From a bacterium (GTDB lineage Bacteria > Eisenbacteria > RBG-16-71-46 > CAIMUX01): a stretch of 64,000 nucleotides of DNA. The stretch lies in assembly GCA_030431975.1 (NCBI GenBank), contig JAUIHP010000001.1:124001-188000 (forward strand), read 5' to 3'. The notes below the pieces were generated by a model. It saw nothing but the letters and a program-made list of their open reading frames with translations, had not been told where the DNA came from and made no database searches. Position numbers and translations under genes: made by a program. This document shows, one piece after another, positions 1-8,322 of the stretch (the stretch's first letter is position 1; each line of letters starts with the position of its first letter).

Positions 1-785
1 CGATCGTTGACTCGGAAGACCCGGCGCGCTCCCTCCAGGTCGAGTTCTGTGTCGATGATTCCGTTCTCGAAGGCCAACTCATCCGCGTAACCGGGAAGCA
101 ACAGTCGCCAGTCGAACCGGCCCCAGGCGTCGGGAGCGAGTTCGCGAACGTGGTCATAGATGTTCGTCGTGCAGTTGTTGCTCGCGGTGTTGTAGAACTC
201 CGGCGACTCGGACAGCTTTTGCGCACGACGCATCATGGCGACGAAGAGTTCCTGGATCTGTTCCTTGCGCGCCCGGATCGGGTAGACAAAGACGTCGTCG
301 TCCCACTGATCGGCACGCAAACCGATCAGGTCACGTTCGTCGCCGATGACGTAGAGCAGTTCGTAGTTGTGAACGAGCCCTTTCCAGATCGAGTAGTCCT
401 CGCCGACTTCCTTTCGCGCCTCGACAGAAACCGCCACGAAGGTCGAGTCGGAAAAGCCGAAGCTCAGAAAGCTGTGTGCGGGACCGCGCCAGTTGTCGCG
501 GAAGGGAGACAGCACGAACCAAACGGATTCGACATCTTCGATGCGAAACGTCCTGTCATAGTAATTTGCGTCGAACTCGCCCGCGTCGTGATAGCGGAAG
601 TTGCGAATGTTTCGAACCTCGACGGTCCGGCCTTCCATCTCGATTTCCGGGAGAATGGAGTGTTCCACCTTCCAATCCCGATCGAGCGATGGAGAAATGA
701 AGAGCCACCGTCCGGCGGCGAAGAGCATGACGAGTGCCAACGCGACGAGGACAAATCGGCCGAGTAAGCGCAGTGTGTTCTTCAA
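1..785 (-). CDS. DUF4105 (Lnb N-terminal-like) membrane-anchored protein, partial
   Basis: The reading frame runs off the left edge, so only the N-terminal ~261 residues are visible. It opens with a membrane segment (residues ~4-26, RFVLVALALVML) followed by an extracytoplasmic domain. Conserved blocks typical of DUF4105/Lnb N-terminal domains are present: YDRTF, VWFVLSPF, HSFLSFGF, VSVEAR, YELLYVIGDERDLIGLR and NNCTTNI. The domain is usually described as periplasmic with cysteine-peptidase-like features; its substrate is unknown. The start is a TTG at 785-783 that overlaps the TGA stop of the upstream desulfurase gene (TTGA), indicating translational coupling in the operon glutaminyl cyclase - desulfurase - DUF4105. 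The TTG start is inferred from this overlap and from the position of the membrane segment. Confidence 0.85.
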   Translation of the reverse strand, partial: MKNTLRLLGRFVLVALALVMLFAAGRWLFISPSLDRDWKVEHSILPEIEMEGRTVEVRNIRNFRYHDAGEFDANYYDRTFRIEDVESVWFVLSPFRDNWRGPAHSFLSFGFSDSTFVAVSVEARKEVGEDYSIWKGLVHNYELLYVIGDERDLIGLRADQWDDDVFVYPIRARKEQIQELFVAMMRRAQKLSESPEFYNTASNNCTTNIYDHVRELAPDAWGRFDWRLLLPGYADELAFENGIIDTELDLEGARRVFRVND

Positions 786-1969
786 GCGGACCCCAGACGA
801 TCAGCGAGTTTCCGAACGGCACCGAGGACGGCATCGATTTCTTCGTCCGTCGTGAAGCGACCGAGGCTGAAACGCACGGCGCCCATGCCCTCGTGTTCCG
901 TCACGCCCATCGCGGAAAGAACACCGCTCAACTTCACCTCGCCGGAGTGACAGGCGGCCCCGGTCGAGGCGGCGACGCCTTCCAACTGGTTCAGAACTTC
1001 GGCCCCCACCTGACCGACAAAGTTCACTGAGCATGTGTTGGGAAGCCGTTCCGCACCGGCCCCGTTGACCGTGACCCGATCGCCCAGAATCTCGAGGAGT
1101 TCCGCTTCGAAACGGTCCCTCTTCCGGCGGGTGGCGGCAACTCCCCCCTCCTCGAAGTGGCGTTGGGCGACCTGCGCTGCCGCTCCCAAACCGACGATCC
1201 AAAGGGCGTTTTCCGTCCCGGCGCGTCGTCCGTCTTCGTGACCGGCGCCGTGTAGCAGCGGCTCCAAAGTGAGACCGTTCCGAATGTAGAGCGCACCGAT
1301 ACCTTTCGGCGCCATCAGCTTGTGACCTGCCACGGTCAGCAGGTCGACTTCCAACGCCCGAACATCGATCGGCACCTTCCCCACCGATTGCGACGCATCC
1401 GTATGCAGCAGGACTCCGCGGGACCGACAGATCCGGCCGATTTCTGCGACCGGCTGCAGCGTCCCCACTTCATTGTTGGAATGCATCACGGTAACGAGAA
1501 CCGTGTTCTCCTGAATGGCGGCTTCGATGTCGGATGGATCCACCCGGCCGGCCCGGTCCACGCCGACAACGGTCAGACCGACTCCGTGAACATCGCGAAG
1601 ATAGGCCAGCGGAACGGAAATGGCGGGATGCTCAATCGCGGACGTGATGAAGTGCGGAGGCTCGGCGAAAAGCCTTGGATCGTCCGCTCCTTCCAAGCCC
1701 GCCTGCGCACGTCGCCATCCACCGTAGACACCTTTGATGACGTGGTTGTTCGCCTCAGTCCCGCCGCCGGTGAAGACGATTTCTGAGGGTTCGGCGCCGA
1801 GAAGTGCCGCCACGTCCCGTCGACCATCATCGACAGCCTGCTTTGCCGGCCGGCCCGCCCAATGGGGACTGGAAGGATTGCCGTAGGCACTCTCGAAGTA
1901 GGGCTGCATCGCAGCCAGGACCTCGGGCGCGAGCGGAGAACTCGCGTTGTAGTCAAAGTAGATCTGCAA
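782..1969 (-). CDS. NifS/IscS-like cysteine desulfurase (class V aminotransferase)
   Basis: A 395-residue PLP enzyme that would release sulfur from cysteine for Fe-S or thio-cofactor synthesis. Visible motifs: substrate region FDYNASSP at the N terminus, H-T-D-A-S-Q (~189-194), PLP lysine in AGHK (Lys217), RAGTEN (~249-254) and the catalytic cysteine in GAACHSG (Cys340). The GAACHS form resembles selenocysteine lyase and group I desulfurases outside the classical IscS GSAC-T-S motif, so the physiological substrate is not certain. The start is TTG at 1969, preceded by GGAGG with 6 nt spacing. It lies 39 nt downstream of the glutaminyl cyclase gene and overlaps the next gene by 3-4 nt. No IscU, IscA or Suf gene is nearby. 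Confidence 0.9.
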   Translation of the reverse strand: MQIYFDYNASSPLAPEVLAAMQPYFESAYGNPSSPHWAGRPAKQAVDDGRRDVAALLGAEPSEIVFTGGGTEANNHVIKGVYGGWRRAQAGLEGADDPRLFAEPPHFITSAIEHPAISVPLAYLRDVHGVGLTVVGVDRAGRVDPSDIEAAIQENTVLVTVMHSNNEVGTLQPVAEIGRICRSRGVLLHTDASQSVGKVPIDVRALEVDLLTVAGHKLMAPKGIGALYIRNGLTLEPLLHGAGHEDGRRAGTENALWIVGLGAAAQVAQRHFEEGGVAATRRKRDRFEAELLEILGDRVTVNGAGAERLPNTCSVNFVGQVGAEVLNQLEGVAASTGAACHSGEVKLSGVLSAMGVTEHEGMGAVRFSLGRFTTDEEIDAVLGAVRKLADRLGSA

Positions 1970-2008
1970 GGTTTTCCTCCGCGGTCGAGTTCTCGTGCTG
2001 TGTCGCAG

Positions 2009-3196
2009 CTACTCCACCACGACGATCTTTCGAGTTTCGACATGATCCGGCGTGCGCAGAAAGAGGAAGTATACGGACGGAGTGAGATCCCGAAAGGCAA
2101 AGCGAGCGTCGGGACCCTCCGCGAGGGCAGAGCGCCAAATCCGGCGGCCGGAGATGTCGTAGAGGCGGAGCGTGCTGCCGGAAGCAACGATGTCTCTCGA
2201 AAGGTCGGAGCCCAAGGAGACGGACGAAGGAGGGCCGGACGAGGCCGAATCGCCCCACGAGCCCGCGCCTCTCCACCCCAGGGAAGCCCAGGAAAGAACG
2301 AACGACCTCCGAACCGGATTGGGCAACCGGCGAAGGACGCCCGAGGGCAACAACAGCTCGGGATCCGCGCCACTCGTATCCAACGAGGGGACGGTGATCT
2401 CGAAGAGCTTTGGCCAGTTCTTGCCCGTGACAAAGAGACGTCGCTCATCCGGCTCGAAGGCGATTCCATTGAGAACGCCTCCGCTTGGGATCGAGTCGCG
2501 AAGCGCAGAGAGGTCCATCCAGGCTTCGACCTGTCCGCTGAAGGGCTCGATGATCGCGATGTAGTCCGACCCGATAATGTTCGACCAGATCCGGCCATCG
2601 ATGAACTCGAGTTCGTTGAGATAGCGGATCTCCTGAACGCCGTCGCGAACGACGAACTCGGAAACCAGCTCGCGCGTTTCCGGAATGAAGTAGCGAACGG
2701 TGGCGCTACCGTCGGTCGCGATGAGAAGCGTCCCATCGTGGGTCAGCCCCCAGCCCTCGTAGGGATACTCGAACTGTTCCTGGACGACAAAGCTGTCCTC
2801 TTCGGAATAGACGAAACCGACTTCGTTCTGCCAGGTGATCTGATAGAAAACTCCACCGAGCTCGACCATGCCCTCGCCGAACAGTTCGGGATCCATGTCG
2901 TACTGGAACAGGACATTTCCGGTCTCCAGATCGACCTTGCGCATGGACGACTCGCCGTAAAGGCCGGTGCTCTCGTACAGGATGTCGCCCTGCACGATGA
3001 GTCCCTGGGTGTACGCCTCAGGGTCGTGCGGGAACACGTTGAGCACGTCATAGTCGAGCACCGGGGCCGCGCCGGCTGGTGCGGACGTACAGACCGTGAG
3101 CACGATCGATGCGGCTACGGCGAGAGCGATCGCAAGAGTGGGCGTGCGCCCGGGTGCGGGTGCGGGTACAGGGATTTTCTGCTGAAGACAATTCAT
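2009..3196 (-). CDS. Secreted glutaminyl-peptide cyclotransferase with C-terminal FlgD-like domain
   Basis: A signal peptide (hydrophobic core LAIALAVAASIVL, after a proline-rich stretch) is followed by a glutamine-cyclotransferase five-bladed propeller at residues ~45-300. Diagnostic stretches are F-P-H-D-P-E-A-Y-T-Q-G-L, ESTGLYG, YPYEGWGLTHDG, LNELEF and FVTGK-x-W-P. The enzyme converts N-terminal Gln of proteins to pyroglutamate. Residues ~310-395 form a FlgD-like Ig module ending ETRKIVVVE, shared with other secreted proteins of this window. I chose ATG 3196 because the signal peptide follows directly; an upstream in-frame start at 3298 would add 34 residues without signal character. It heads the operon with the desulfurase and DUF4105 genes. 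A plain glutaminyl cyclase lacks this C-terminal module. Confidence 0.88.
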   Translation of the reverse strand: MNCLQQKIPVPAPAPGRTPTLAIALAVAASIVLTVCTSAPAGAAPVLDYDVLNVFPHDPEAYTQGLIVQGDILYESTGLYGESSMRKVDLETGNVLFQYDMDPELFGEGMVELGGVFYQITWQNEVGFVYSEEDSFVVQEQFEYPYEGWGLTHDGTLLIATDGSATVRYFIPETRELVSEFVVRDGVQEIRYLNELEFIDGRIWSNIIGSDYIAIIEPFSGQVEAWMDLSALRDSIPSGGVLNGIAFEPDERRLFVTGKNWPKLFEITVPSLDTSGADPELLLPSGVLRRLPNPVRRSFVLSWASLGWRGAGSWGDSASSGPPSSVSLGSDLSRDIVASGSTLRLYDISGRRIWRSALAEGPDARFAFRDLTPSVYFLFLRTPDHVETRKIVVVE

Positions 3197-3480
3197 GATG
3201 ATCGTTCCGATGCTCTCACAAAAACGCCGACCGAGGACGCTTCTTTGGAACTTTCGGCGTGCATTGGCAATCAAAGAGACAGGAATTGGGAGCGACACGG
3301 ACTGACCGCTTCCCCCCTGTTCCCGCGGGCAGGAAGTGTCGCTACCGACCCAAAATCTTGAGCTGGGTGCTTTGGGCTGAGGGTAGGAAGAGGGGAGGCT
3401 CGCATTCCGTCGATCCTCCTACTCATTGCCCACCCGGGTTGATCCGGCTCACCCTTTTGACCGAAGTGTTTCGGGAGCGA

Positions 3481-3550
3481 AGGGCGGCCAACTCATCTTT
3501 CCTACTGACCGACCCTCCTGGATGAGTTGACCGCCCTCGCAAATTTTTTT
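3481..3550 (+). promoter_or_regulatory. Large inverted repeat plus T-tract in front of ispG
   Basis: The left arm AGGGCGG-cc-AACTCATC (3481-3497) pairs with the right arm GATGAGTT-ga-CCGCCCT (3521-3537), 15 of 17 positions, with a 23-nt loop. Seven T residues follow at 3544-3550. The structure resembles an intrinsic terminator, but the T-tract starts 6 nt after the stem. Because the only upstream gene is divergent, it would act on the ispG transcript itself (attenuator), or serve as a DNA operator overlapping the ispG promoter. Confidence 0.5.
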
Positions 3551-3557
3551 GTAGGCT
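3527..3557 (+). promoter_or_regulatory. Candidate promoter of ispG (leaderless arrangement)
   Basis: TTGACC at 3527-3532 and TAGGCT at 3552-3557 are separated by 19 bp. The -10 element ends 7 nt before the ATG at 3565 and no Shine-Dalgarno sequence is present (CCCCTCC precedes ATG). The -10 is weak and the spacer long, so this is a candidate only. Confidence 0.35.
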
Positions 3558-3564
3558 CCCCTCC

Positions 3565-5616
3565 ATGACAACTGACGATCCTTCGAACGACCGACGTACT
3601 GCGCCCGGGTCCCGATTCCCGACCCGCGAAGTCCGCATTGGCAGCCTTCGTCTCGGCGCCCACCATCCCATTCTCATCCAGTCGATGACCATCGCAGACA
3701 CCTGCGATACGGACGCGGTGGTCACCGAAATCCAAGGACTGGTCGAGGCCGGCTGCCCCCTCGTGCGCGTGACCGCACCGAGCATCCGCGACGCGGAGAA
3801 CCTCGCCGAGATCAAGCGCCGCCTGCGAGCCGATGGCACAGACGTCCCTATGGTCGCGGACATCCACTTCACTCCCAACGCCGCGATCGAAGCGGCTCGC
3901 CATGTCGAAAAAGTTCGGGTCAACCCAGGCAATTACGCGGACCGGAAGAAGTTCAAAGTCTTCGAAGTCACGGACGCGGCCTACGCGGAAGGTTTGGACC
4001 GGGTTCGGGACAAGTTTCTGCCCCTCGTTCGCGTACTGAAAGAGGAAGGGCGCGCCTTGCGGGTCGGAACGAACCACGGGTCGTTGTCCGACCGGATCCT
4101 CAACCGCTTCGGGGACACGCCGGACGGGATGGTCGAGTCGGCACTCGAGTTCGTCCGGATCTGCCGGGACGAAGGCTTCCACGACATCGTGCTCTCGATG
4201 AAGTCCTCCATCCCAAGCGTCATGATCGCGGCCTACCGCCTGCTCGTGCAGAAGATGATCGCCGAAGACATGGACTACCCCATCCACCTGGGCGTGACCG
4301 AAGCGGGCGACGGAATCGAGGGACGGATCAAGAGCGCAATCGGGATCGGCTCCCTTTTGGTCAGCGGGATCGGAGACACCATCCGTGTTTCGTTGACGGA
4401 AGACGCCATCCACGAGCTGGGCGCATGCGAGAACGTGCTCGCCGCCGTCCGTAGCGAGTCCGTATCTGCCGTGGGCCCGATGGAACAGCCGTGGACCGGG
4501 TTGTCTCTCGCAACCTCGCCACAAAGGCGTTCCACTCATTCCCGGCGCATCGGGCGTTGGCCCATTGGCGGCGAAGAACGAATCGCGGTCGAAGCCCGGG
4601 TTCGGATGGACGCCAACGGGAATCTGTCGGTGGACGACGAGAGGATCGTTGCAAACGCGGGCAAAGAACACGGTGCGGAGATTCTCTCTCTTTCCCTCAG
4701 CGGTTCGGATGAGGTGACTCCTGACCAGGTTCGGGCGCTGTCCGATCGCAAAGTTCACCTGGGGATCGTCCCCGTTATCTGGGAACTGGGTGACGGGGCG
4801 ACCCACCCACCCGCGGAGACGCCGCAGGAGTGGCTTCAGAAGATCGACGCCATCAGTGTCGATGCCGGCGGCTCCCGAGGAAGTCTCGACGCGGGCGGCC
4901 TCGGCGTCATCCCCACCCACGTCGACGAGTGGATGAGTTTCGCCAAGCGCCACGACATCCTGCTTCGTTGGCGCATCCCGTCCGCGTTCTCGCCTGAGGA
5001 CGCCGCCGTTCTCCATCGTGCGAAAGAGCGCACCGCGGGTTGGATGCCGGCGTCGGGGCCGAACTGGATTCAACGGACGCGGGATCTGGCGCGGATGGCC
5101 GGCGATCTGCCTTTGCACCTCTCACTCCCCGGGCGCGGCGCGCGCGGTCCGACCCTGGCCGGAAGCGTCCTTTTGGACGGAATCGGCGACGTCGTTTGTC
5201 TGCTCCCAGATCAGGGTGAAGCGTGGCCTGCCGGAGGCGTCTCATGGACGGAGGATCCCGTCGGCGGCGCCTATCACATCCTTCAAGCCTGCCGAATTCG
5301 TCTGACCAAGACCGAGTTCATTGCGTGCCCCTCCTGCGGACGTACCCAGTTCGACCTGCAGACGACCACGGCGCGGATCCGGCAGCGGACCGGCCACCTC
5401 AAAGGGGTCAAACTCGCGATCATGGGTTGCATCGTGAACGGCCCGGGCGAGATGGCGGACGCTGACTTCGGGTATGTCGGGTCCGGGCAGCAGCGGGTCG
5501 ACCTTTACGTGGGCAAAGAACGCGTCGAGCGGAACATTCCGGAAGCAGAGGCCGAGGAACGTTTGGTCGAGCTGCTGAAGGAACACGGCGCCTGGCGGGA
5601 GCCAACGCCGGCCTAG
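3565..5616 (+). CDS. ispG: 4-hydroxy-3-methylbut-2-enyl diphosphate synthase, long form (IspG/GcpE)
   Basis: This enzyme converts MEcPP to HMBPP in the methylerythritol phosphate isoprenoid pathway, using a [4Fe-4S] cluster. The N-terminal TIM-barrel part contains ILIQSMT, LVRVT, VADIHF and KVRVNPGNY. The C-terminal cluster domain has Cys588-x2-Cys591 (CPSC) and Cys622 in MGCIVNGPGE, with Glu629 as the usual fourth ligand. At 683 residues it is much longer than the ~370-residue proteobacterial enzyme. The extra ~280 residues between barrel and cluster domain match the large IspG type of plants, Chlamydia and Bacteroidetes. No Shine-Dalgarno sequence precedes the ATG. It is convergent with the macro-domain gene, the 3' ends overlapping by 4 nt. 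Confidence 0.95.
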   Translation: MTTDDPSNDRRTAPGSRFPTREVRIGSLRLGAHHPILIQSMTIADTCDTDAVVTEIQGLVEAGCPLVRVTAPSIRDAENLAEIKRRLRADGTDVPMVADIHFTPNAAIEAARHVEKVRVNPGNYADRKKFKVFEVTDAAYAEGLDRVRDKFLPLVRVLKEEGRALRVGTNHGSLSDRILNRFGDTPDGMVESALEFVRICRDEGFHDIVLSMKSSIPSVMIAAYRLLVQKMIAEDMDYPIHLGVTEAGDGIEGRIKSAIGIGSLLVSGIGDTIRVSLTEDAIHELGACENVLAAVRSESVSAVGPMEQPWTGLSLATSPQRRSTHSRRIGRWPIGGEERIAVEARVRMDANGNLSVDDERIVANAGKEHGAEILSLSLSGSDEVTPDQVRALSDRKVHLGIVPVIWELGDGATHPPAETPQEWLQKIDAISVDAGGSRGSLDAGGLGVIPTHVDEWMSFAKRHDILLRWRIPSAFSPEDAAVLHRAKERTAGWMPASGPNWIQRTRDLARMAGDLPLHLSLPGRGARGPTLAGSVLLDGIGDVVCLLPDQGEAWPAGGVSWTEDPVGGAYHILQACRIRLTKTEFIACPSCGRTQFDLQTTTARIRQRTGHLKGVKLAIMGCIVNGPGEMADADFGYVGSGQQRVDLYVGKERVERNIPEAEAEERLVELLKEHGAWREPTPA

Positions 5617-6176
5617 GCAACAACCTCGGTCGTTACGGCAAGGAAGGTCAGATAGGCCTCCTTGCCGAAGAGCGCAAAGACGACTCGCTCCACCGAGCCG
5701 CGCTCGTTCCGCAAGAAGTCAAACGTGGTCTCGACGCCAATCCGGGCAGCTTCCTCCATCGGGTAGCCGTAGATCCCCGCGGACAGTGCCGGAAAAGCGA
5801 CCGACTTCACCTCGTTCTCTTTGGCCAGCCGCAAGGAAGAGGCATAGGCGCCCTGCAGCAGCACCGGCTCTCCCGTGTCGCCTCCGTCCCAAACGGGACC
5901 GACCGCATGAATGACATGCCGGGCACTGAGTCGAAACCCGGGTGTGATGACGGCAGAGCCGGTGGGACACCCGCCAATCTTCTGGCAGGCGGCATAGAGT
6001 TCCGGCCCGGCCGCGTCGTGCACCGCTCCGTCGACGCCACCGCCACCGGCCAGCCGAGCGTTGGCCGCAGTAACGACCGCATCCACTTCGAGCCGGGTGA
6101 TGTCTCCCTCCTCGAGGACGAGCGAGGCATCACCGACCGCAAATGTTTGGGAGAGAGGATCTTGGTTGTTCTGCAC
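5613..6176 (-). CDS. Macro domain protein (ADP-ribose / O-acetyl-ADP-ribose processing)
   Basis: The 187-residue product is a single macro domain. It shows GDIT near residue 24-27, VDAVVTAANARLAGGGGVDGA (~31-51, the ADP-ribose binding and catalytic loop), GPE-L, and GIYGYP, the second conserved loop. Members bind or hydrolyse ADP-ribose conjugates or O-acetyl-ADP-ribose in the cytoplasm. I chose GTG 6176 because GGGAGG lies 5 nt upstream; the longer frame to 6260 has no translation signal. It follows the small DUF5989 gene by 37 nt on the same strand, so the two may be co-transcribed. Confidence 0.88.
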   Translation of the reverse strand: MQNNQDPLSQTFAVGDASLVLEEGDITRLEVDAVVTAANARLAGGGGVDGAVHDAAGPELYAACQKIGGCPTGSAVITPGFRLSARHVIHAVGPVWDGGDTGEPVLLQGAYASSLRLAKENEVKSVAFPALSAGIYGYPMEEAARIGVETTFDFLRNERGSVERVVFALFGKEAYLTFLAVTTEVVA

Positions 6177-6213
6177 ATTCACCTCCCAGGGACGACTCGA
6201 TGCTGGGAGCCAG

Positions 6214-6372
6214 CTAAAACAGAGCGTAGATGAAGGGAGCCAGTGCCGAACCCTGCGCAAAGACCAAAAGGCCGCCGATAAGGACGAGGATGAGGAGGAG
6301 CGGAGCCATCCACCACTTTTTGCCTTCCTTGAGGAAGAGCCAAATCTCCTGGAAGATACTGAACCGACTCAC
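6214..6372 (-). CDS. Small membrane protein, DUF5989 family (52 aa)
   Basis: A 52-residue protein starting at GTG 6372 with GGAGG 4 nt upstream. It has an amphipathic N terminus (FQEIWLFLKEGKKWW), one hydrophobic helix (PLLLILVLIGGLLVF) and the C-terminal signature QGSALAPFIYALF. This fits my recollection of the DUF5989 family, tiny inner-membrane proteins often found in polysaccharide-related operons. Function is unknown. It lies directly upstream of the macro-domain gene and divergent from transaldolase. Confidence 0.82.
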   Translation of the reverse strand: MSRFSIFQEIWLFLKEGKKWWMAPLLLILVLIGGLLVFAQGSALAPFIYALF

Positions 6373-6492
6373 GGGTCCTCCGCACTGTTCGAATAGGACT
6401 TCTCAGAGTATCTTATCCGGACGCTTCTGCGAAATGTTTGAAGAGAGTTGACGCCGACAACCGCTACCGAGCGGAGAAGGAGACACCTCCCC

Positions 6493-7623
6493 ATGGCCAA
6501 GAATCCCGCATTTGAACTCCAGGAGGCCGGCACCGCGGTCTGGCTCGATCAGCTGAGCCGCGAGATCATCCAGTCGGGTGAGCTTGCCTCCTTCATCAAG
6601 GACGCCGCCATGACCGGCGTGACCTCCAACCCCGCGATCTTCCACTCCGCGATGACCAAAGGCACCGCCTACGACGCGCAGCTGGGCGACCTGGTCGATA
6701 CCGACCTCAACACGGAAGAAATCTACGAAGAGCTGGCCGTCGAGGACATTCAGCTGGCCTGCGACGTCCTTCGGCCGGTCTATGACGAGAGGATGGGCAC
6801 CGACGGCTTCGTCAGCCTCGAGGTCTCTCCGCACCTCGCGCGCGACACGGAAGGCACCTACAACGCGGCCCAGCGGCTGCACGGAATGGTCGAGCGCCCG
6901 AACGTCATGATCAAGATTCCGGGAACTCCCGAAGGCGTGCCCGCGATCCGTCAGTGCCTGGAAATCGGGATCCCGATCAACGTCACGTTGCTTTTCAGTC
7001 TCGAAGCCTATGAGGACGTGGCCCGGACCTACGTCGATGCCATGACGGCCCGCGCCGCGCGCGGACTCGAGCCCAACATCCCGTCGGTGGCTTCGTTCTT
7101 CGTCAGCCGGATCGATTCGCTGGTCGACAAGCTCTTGAATGAGCGCGCTGAAGCTACGTCCGGTGAAGAGCGTGAACTCGCCTTGTCCCTGAGAGGTCAG
7201 GCGGCGATTCACAATGCGCGGTTGGCCTATCAGTCCTACCTCGAAATCTTCAATTCCGACCAGTGGGCAGGGATTGCGCAGCAGGGCGGACTCGCTCAAC
7301 GACCGCTTTGGGCCAGCACGAGCACGAAGAACCCGGAGTATCGCGACACGATCTACGTCGAAACCCTGGTCGGACGGAACACCGTCAACACGATGCCGGG
7401 AGATACGCTGAAGGCGCTGCTCGATCACGGAAAGATCGAGCCCGACACGGTCATGAAGGACGTAGATCCCGCACGGCTCTACTTCGGCGAGCTGGAAGAG
7501 CTGGGGATTTCGTTCGAGGACGTGACCGATCAGCTGCTCGACGAAGGGATCGACAAGTTCATCAAGCCGTATGACGACTTGTTGGCGGCGCTCGAAGCGA
7601 AGACGGCAGCGATCAAGGCGTAG
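6493..7623 (+). CDS. tal: Transaldolase
   Basis: A 376-residue cytoplasmic enzyme of the non-oxidative pentose phosphate pathway, transferring dihydroxyacetone between sedoheptulose-7-phosphate and glyceraldehyde-3-phosphate. Key motifs are GVTSNPAIF (residues ~42-50) and the Schiff-base lysine in NVMIKIPGT (Lys141). The length and the SLEVSPHLARDT block fit the longer actinobacterial/cyanobacterial type better than the small FSA-like type. ATG 6493 is preceded by AAGGAGA about 11 nt upstream; the earlier in-frame start at 6448 lacks such a signal and is not conserved in character. It is followed by a terminator-like hairpin shared with the convergent GNAT gene. Confidence 0.95.
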   Translation: MAKNPAFELQEAGTAVWLDQLSREIIQSGELASFIKDAAMTGVTSNPAIFHSAMTKGTAYDAQLGDLVDTDLNTEEIYEELAVEDIQLACDVLRPVYDERMGTDGFVSLEVSPHLARDTEGTYNAAQRLHGMVERPNVMIKIPGTPEGVPAIRQCLEIGIPINVTLLFSLEAYEDVARTYVDAMTARAARGLEPNIPSVASFFVSRIDSLVDKLLNERAEATSGEERELALSLRGQAAIHNARLAYQSYLEIFNSDQWAGIAQQGGLAQRPLWASTSTKNPEYRDTIYVETLVGRNTVNTMPGDTLKALLDHGKIEPDTVMKDVDPARLYFGELEELGISFEDVTDQLLDEGIDKFIKPYDDLLAALEAKTAAIKA

Positions 7624-7666
7624 GCGGTCGACGCCCGTTCGCTGAACACGGCGGGCGGGCGCAAAC

Positions 7667-7688
7667 CACGCTAACCACAGATAGCGTG
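7667..7688. terminator. Hairpin between convergent transaldolase and GNAT genes
   Basis: CACGCTA and TAGCGTG form a perfect 7-bp stem with an 8-nt loop, 43 nt after the transaldolase stop. There is no T-tract, so termination is inferred from position. Confidence 0.4.
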
Positions 7689-7728
7689 AAAGCGCGAAGT
7701 CCGGGCCCCGCCAACACCCCGCTACGCG

Positions 7729-8241
7729 CTAGTCAGTCCGGAACCGCTTCTCCATCTGCACGATGTGATCCGTGTATCCCGCACGCTCGTAAAGGCGACG
7801 TGCTGCCATGTTCCGAGCCATCGCCTGGAGCCGGATTCTCGGCATGCCAAGCTCGCGAGCGTGTGACTCCGCCATCGCGGTAAGCTGCCTGGCCACTCCA
7901 CGCCCACGAAAGTCGGAAAGCACGACCAGATCGGACAGGTAGGCGTAGGGGGACGGATCATCGTCCGGCTCGTCGCTCGGCACCTCCCCCAGGACGGCGA
8001 CGTAGCCCGCCACTTGGCACGTACGGTCTTCGACGGCAACGTAGATCCTGCCTTTCGTCCGCTCGCATTGATCGAAAAGGCTTTCCAGGTACGCATCAAC
8101 GACTCGTTCGCCGGGAGGCATATGCGGATCGAGTGCGCGCTCCGCTTCCTGCAGTTCGATGAATGCACGACGAACGGACGCGGCATCGGTTTCCGCGTCG
8201 TAGGGCCGGATCGAAATCGAGAACTCCGAGGACGATTCCAC
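7729..8241 (-). CDS. GNAT family N-acetyltransferase
   Basis: The 170-residue protein has the GNAT fold signature: SISIRPYD at the N terminus, YLSDLVVLSDFRGRGVARQL (the acetyl-CoA pyrophosphate loop R-G-R-G-V-A), and the C-terminal A-R-R-L-Y-E-R-A-G-Y motif. The acceptor substrate cannot be read from sequence. The start is GTG 8241 with GGAGG 9-10 nt upstream. It lies 81 nt downstream of the dockerin-like gene on the same strand, but no functional link is evident. Confidence 0.85.
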   Translation of the reverse strand: MESSSEFSISIRPYDAETDAASVRRAFIELQEAERALDPHMPPGERVVDAYLESLFDQCERTKGRIYVAVEDRTCQVAGYVAVLGEVPSDEPDDDPSPYAYLSDLVVLSDFRGRGVARQLTAMAESHARELGMPRIRLQAMARNMAARRLYERAGYTDHIVQMEKRFRTD

Positions 8242-8322
8242 GGATGCCCCCTCCTTTGTCGGGCAGTACTCAGCTTACTTCCGAACTCGACGGGAGGGGT
8301 AGTCCTCTGACCGGGCTGAGTT

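Noticed and set aside
1862-3361. Plus-strand open frame of 499 codons
   Set aside because: Shadow of the glutaminyl cyclase and desulfurase genes; no signal peptide, motif or ribosome-binding site.
3502-5118. Long minus-strand open frame (538 codons) opposite ispG
   Set aside because: It is the codon-bias shadow of ispG in a GC-rich genome; composition is Arg/Asp/Val/Gly-rich with no domain logic, and the plus-strand protein is unmistakable.
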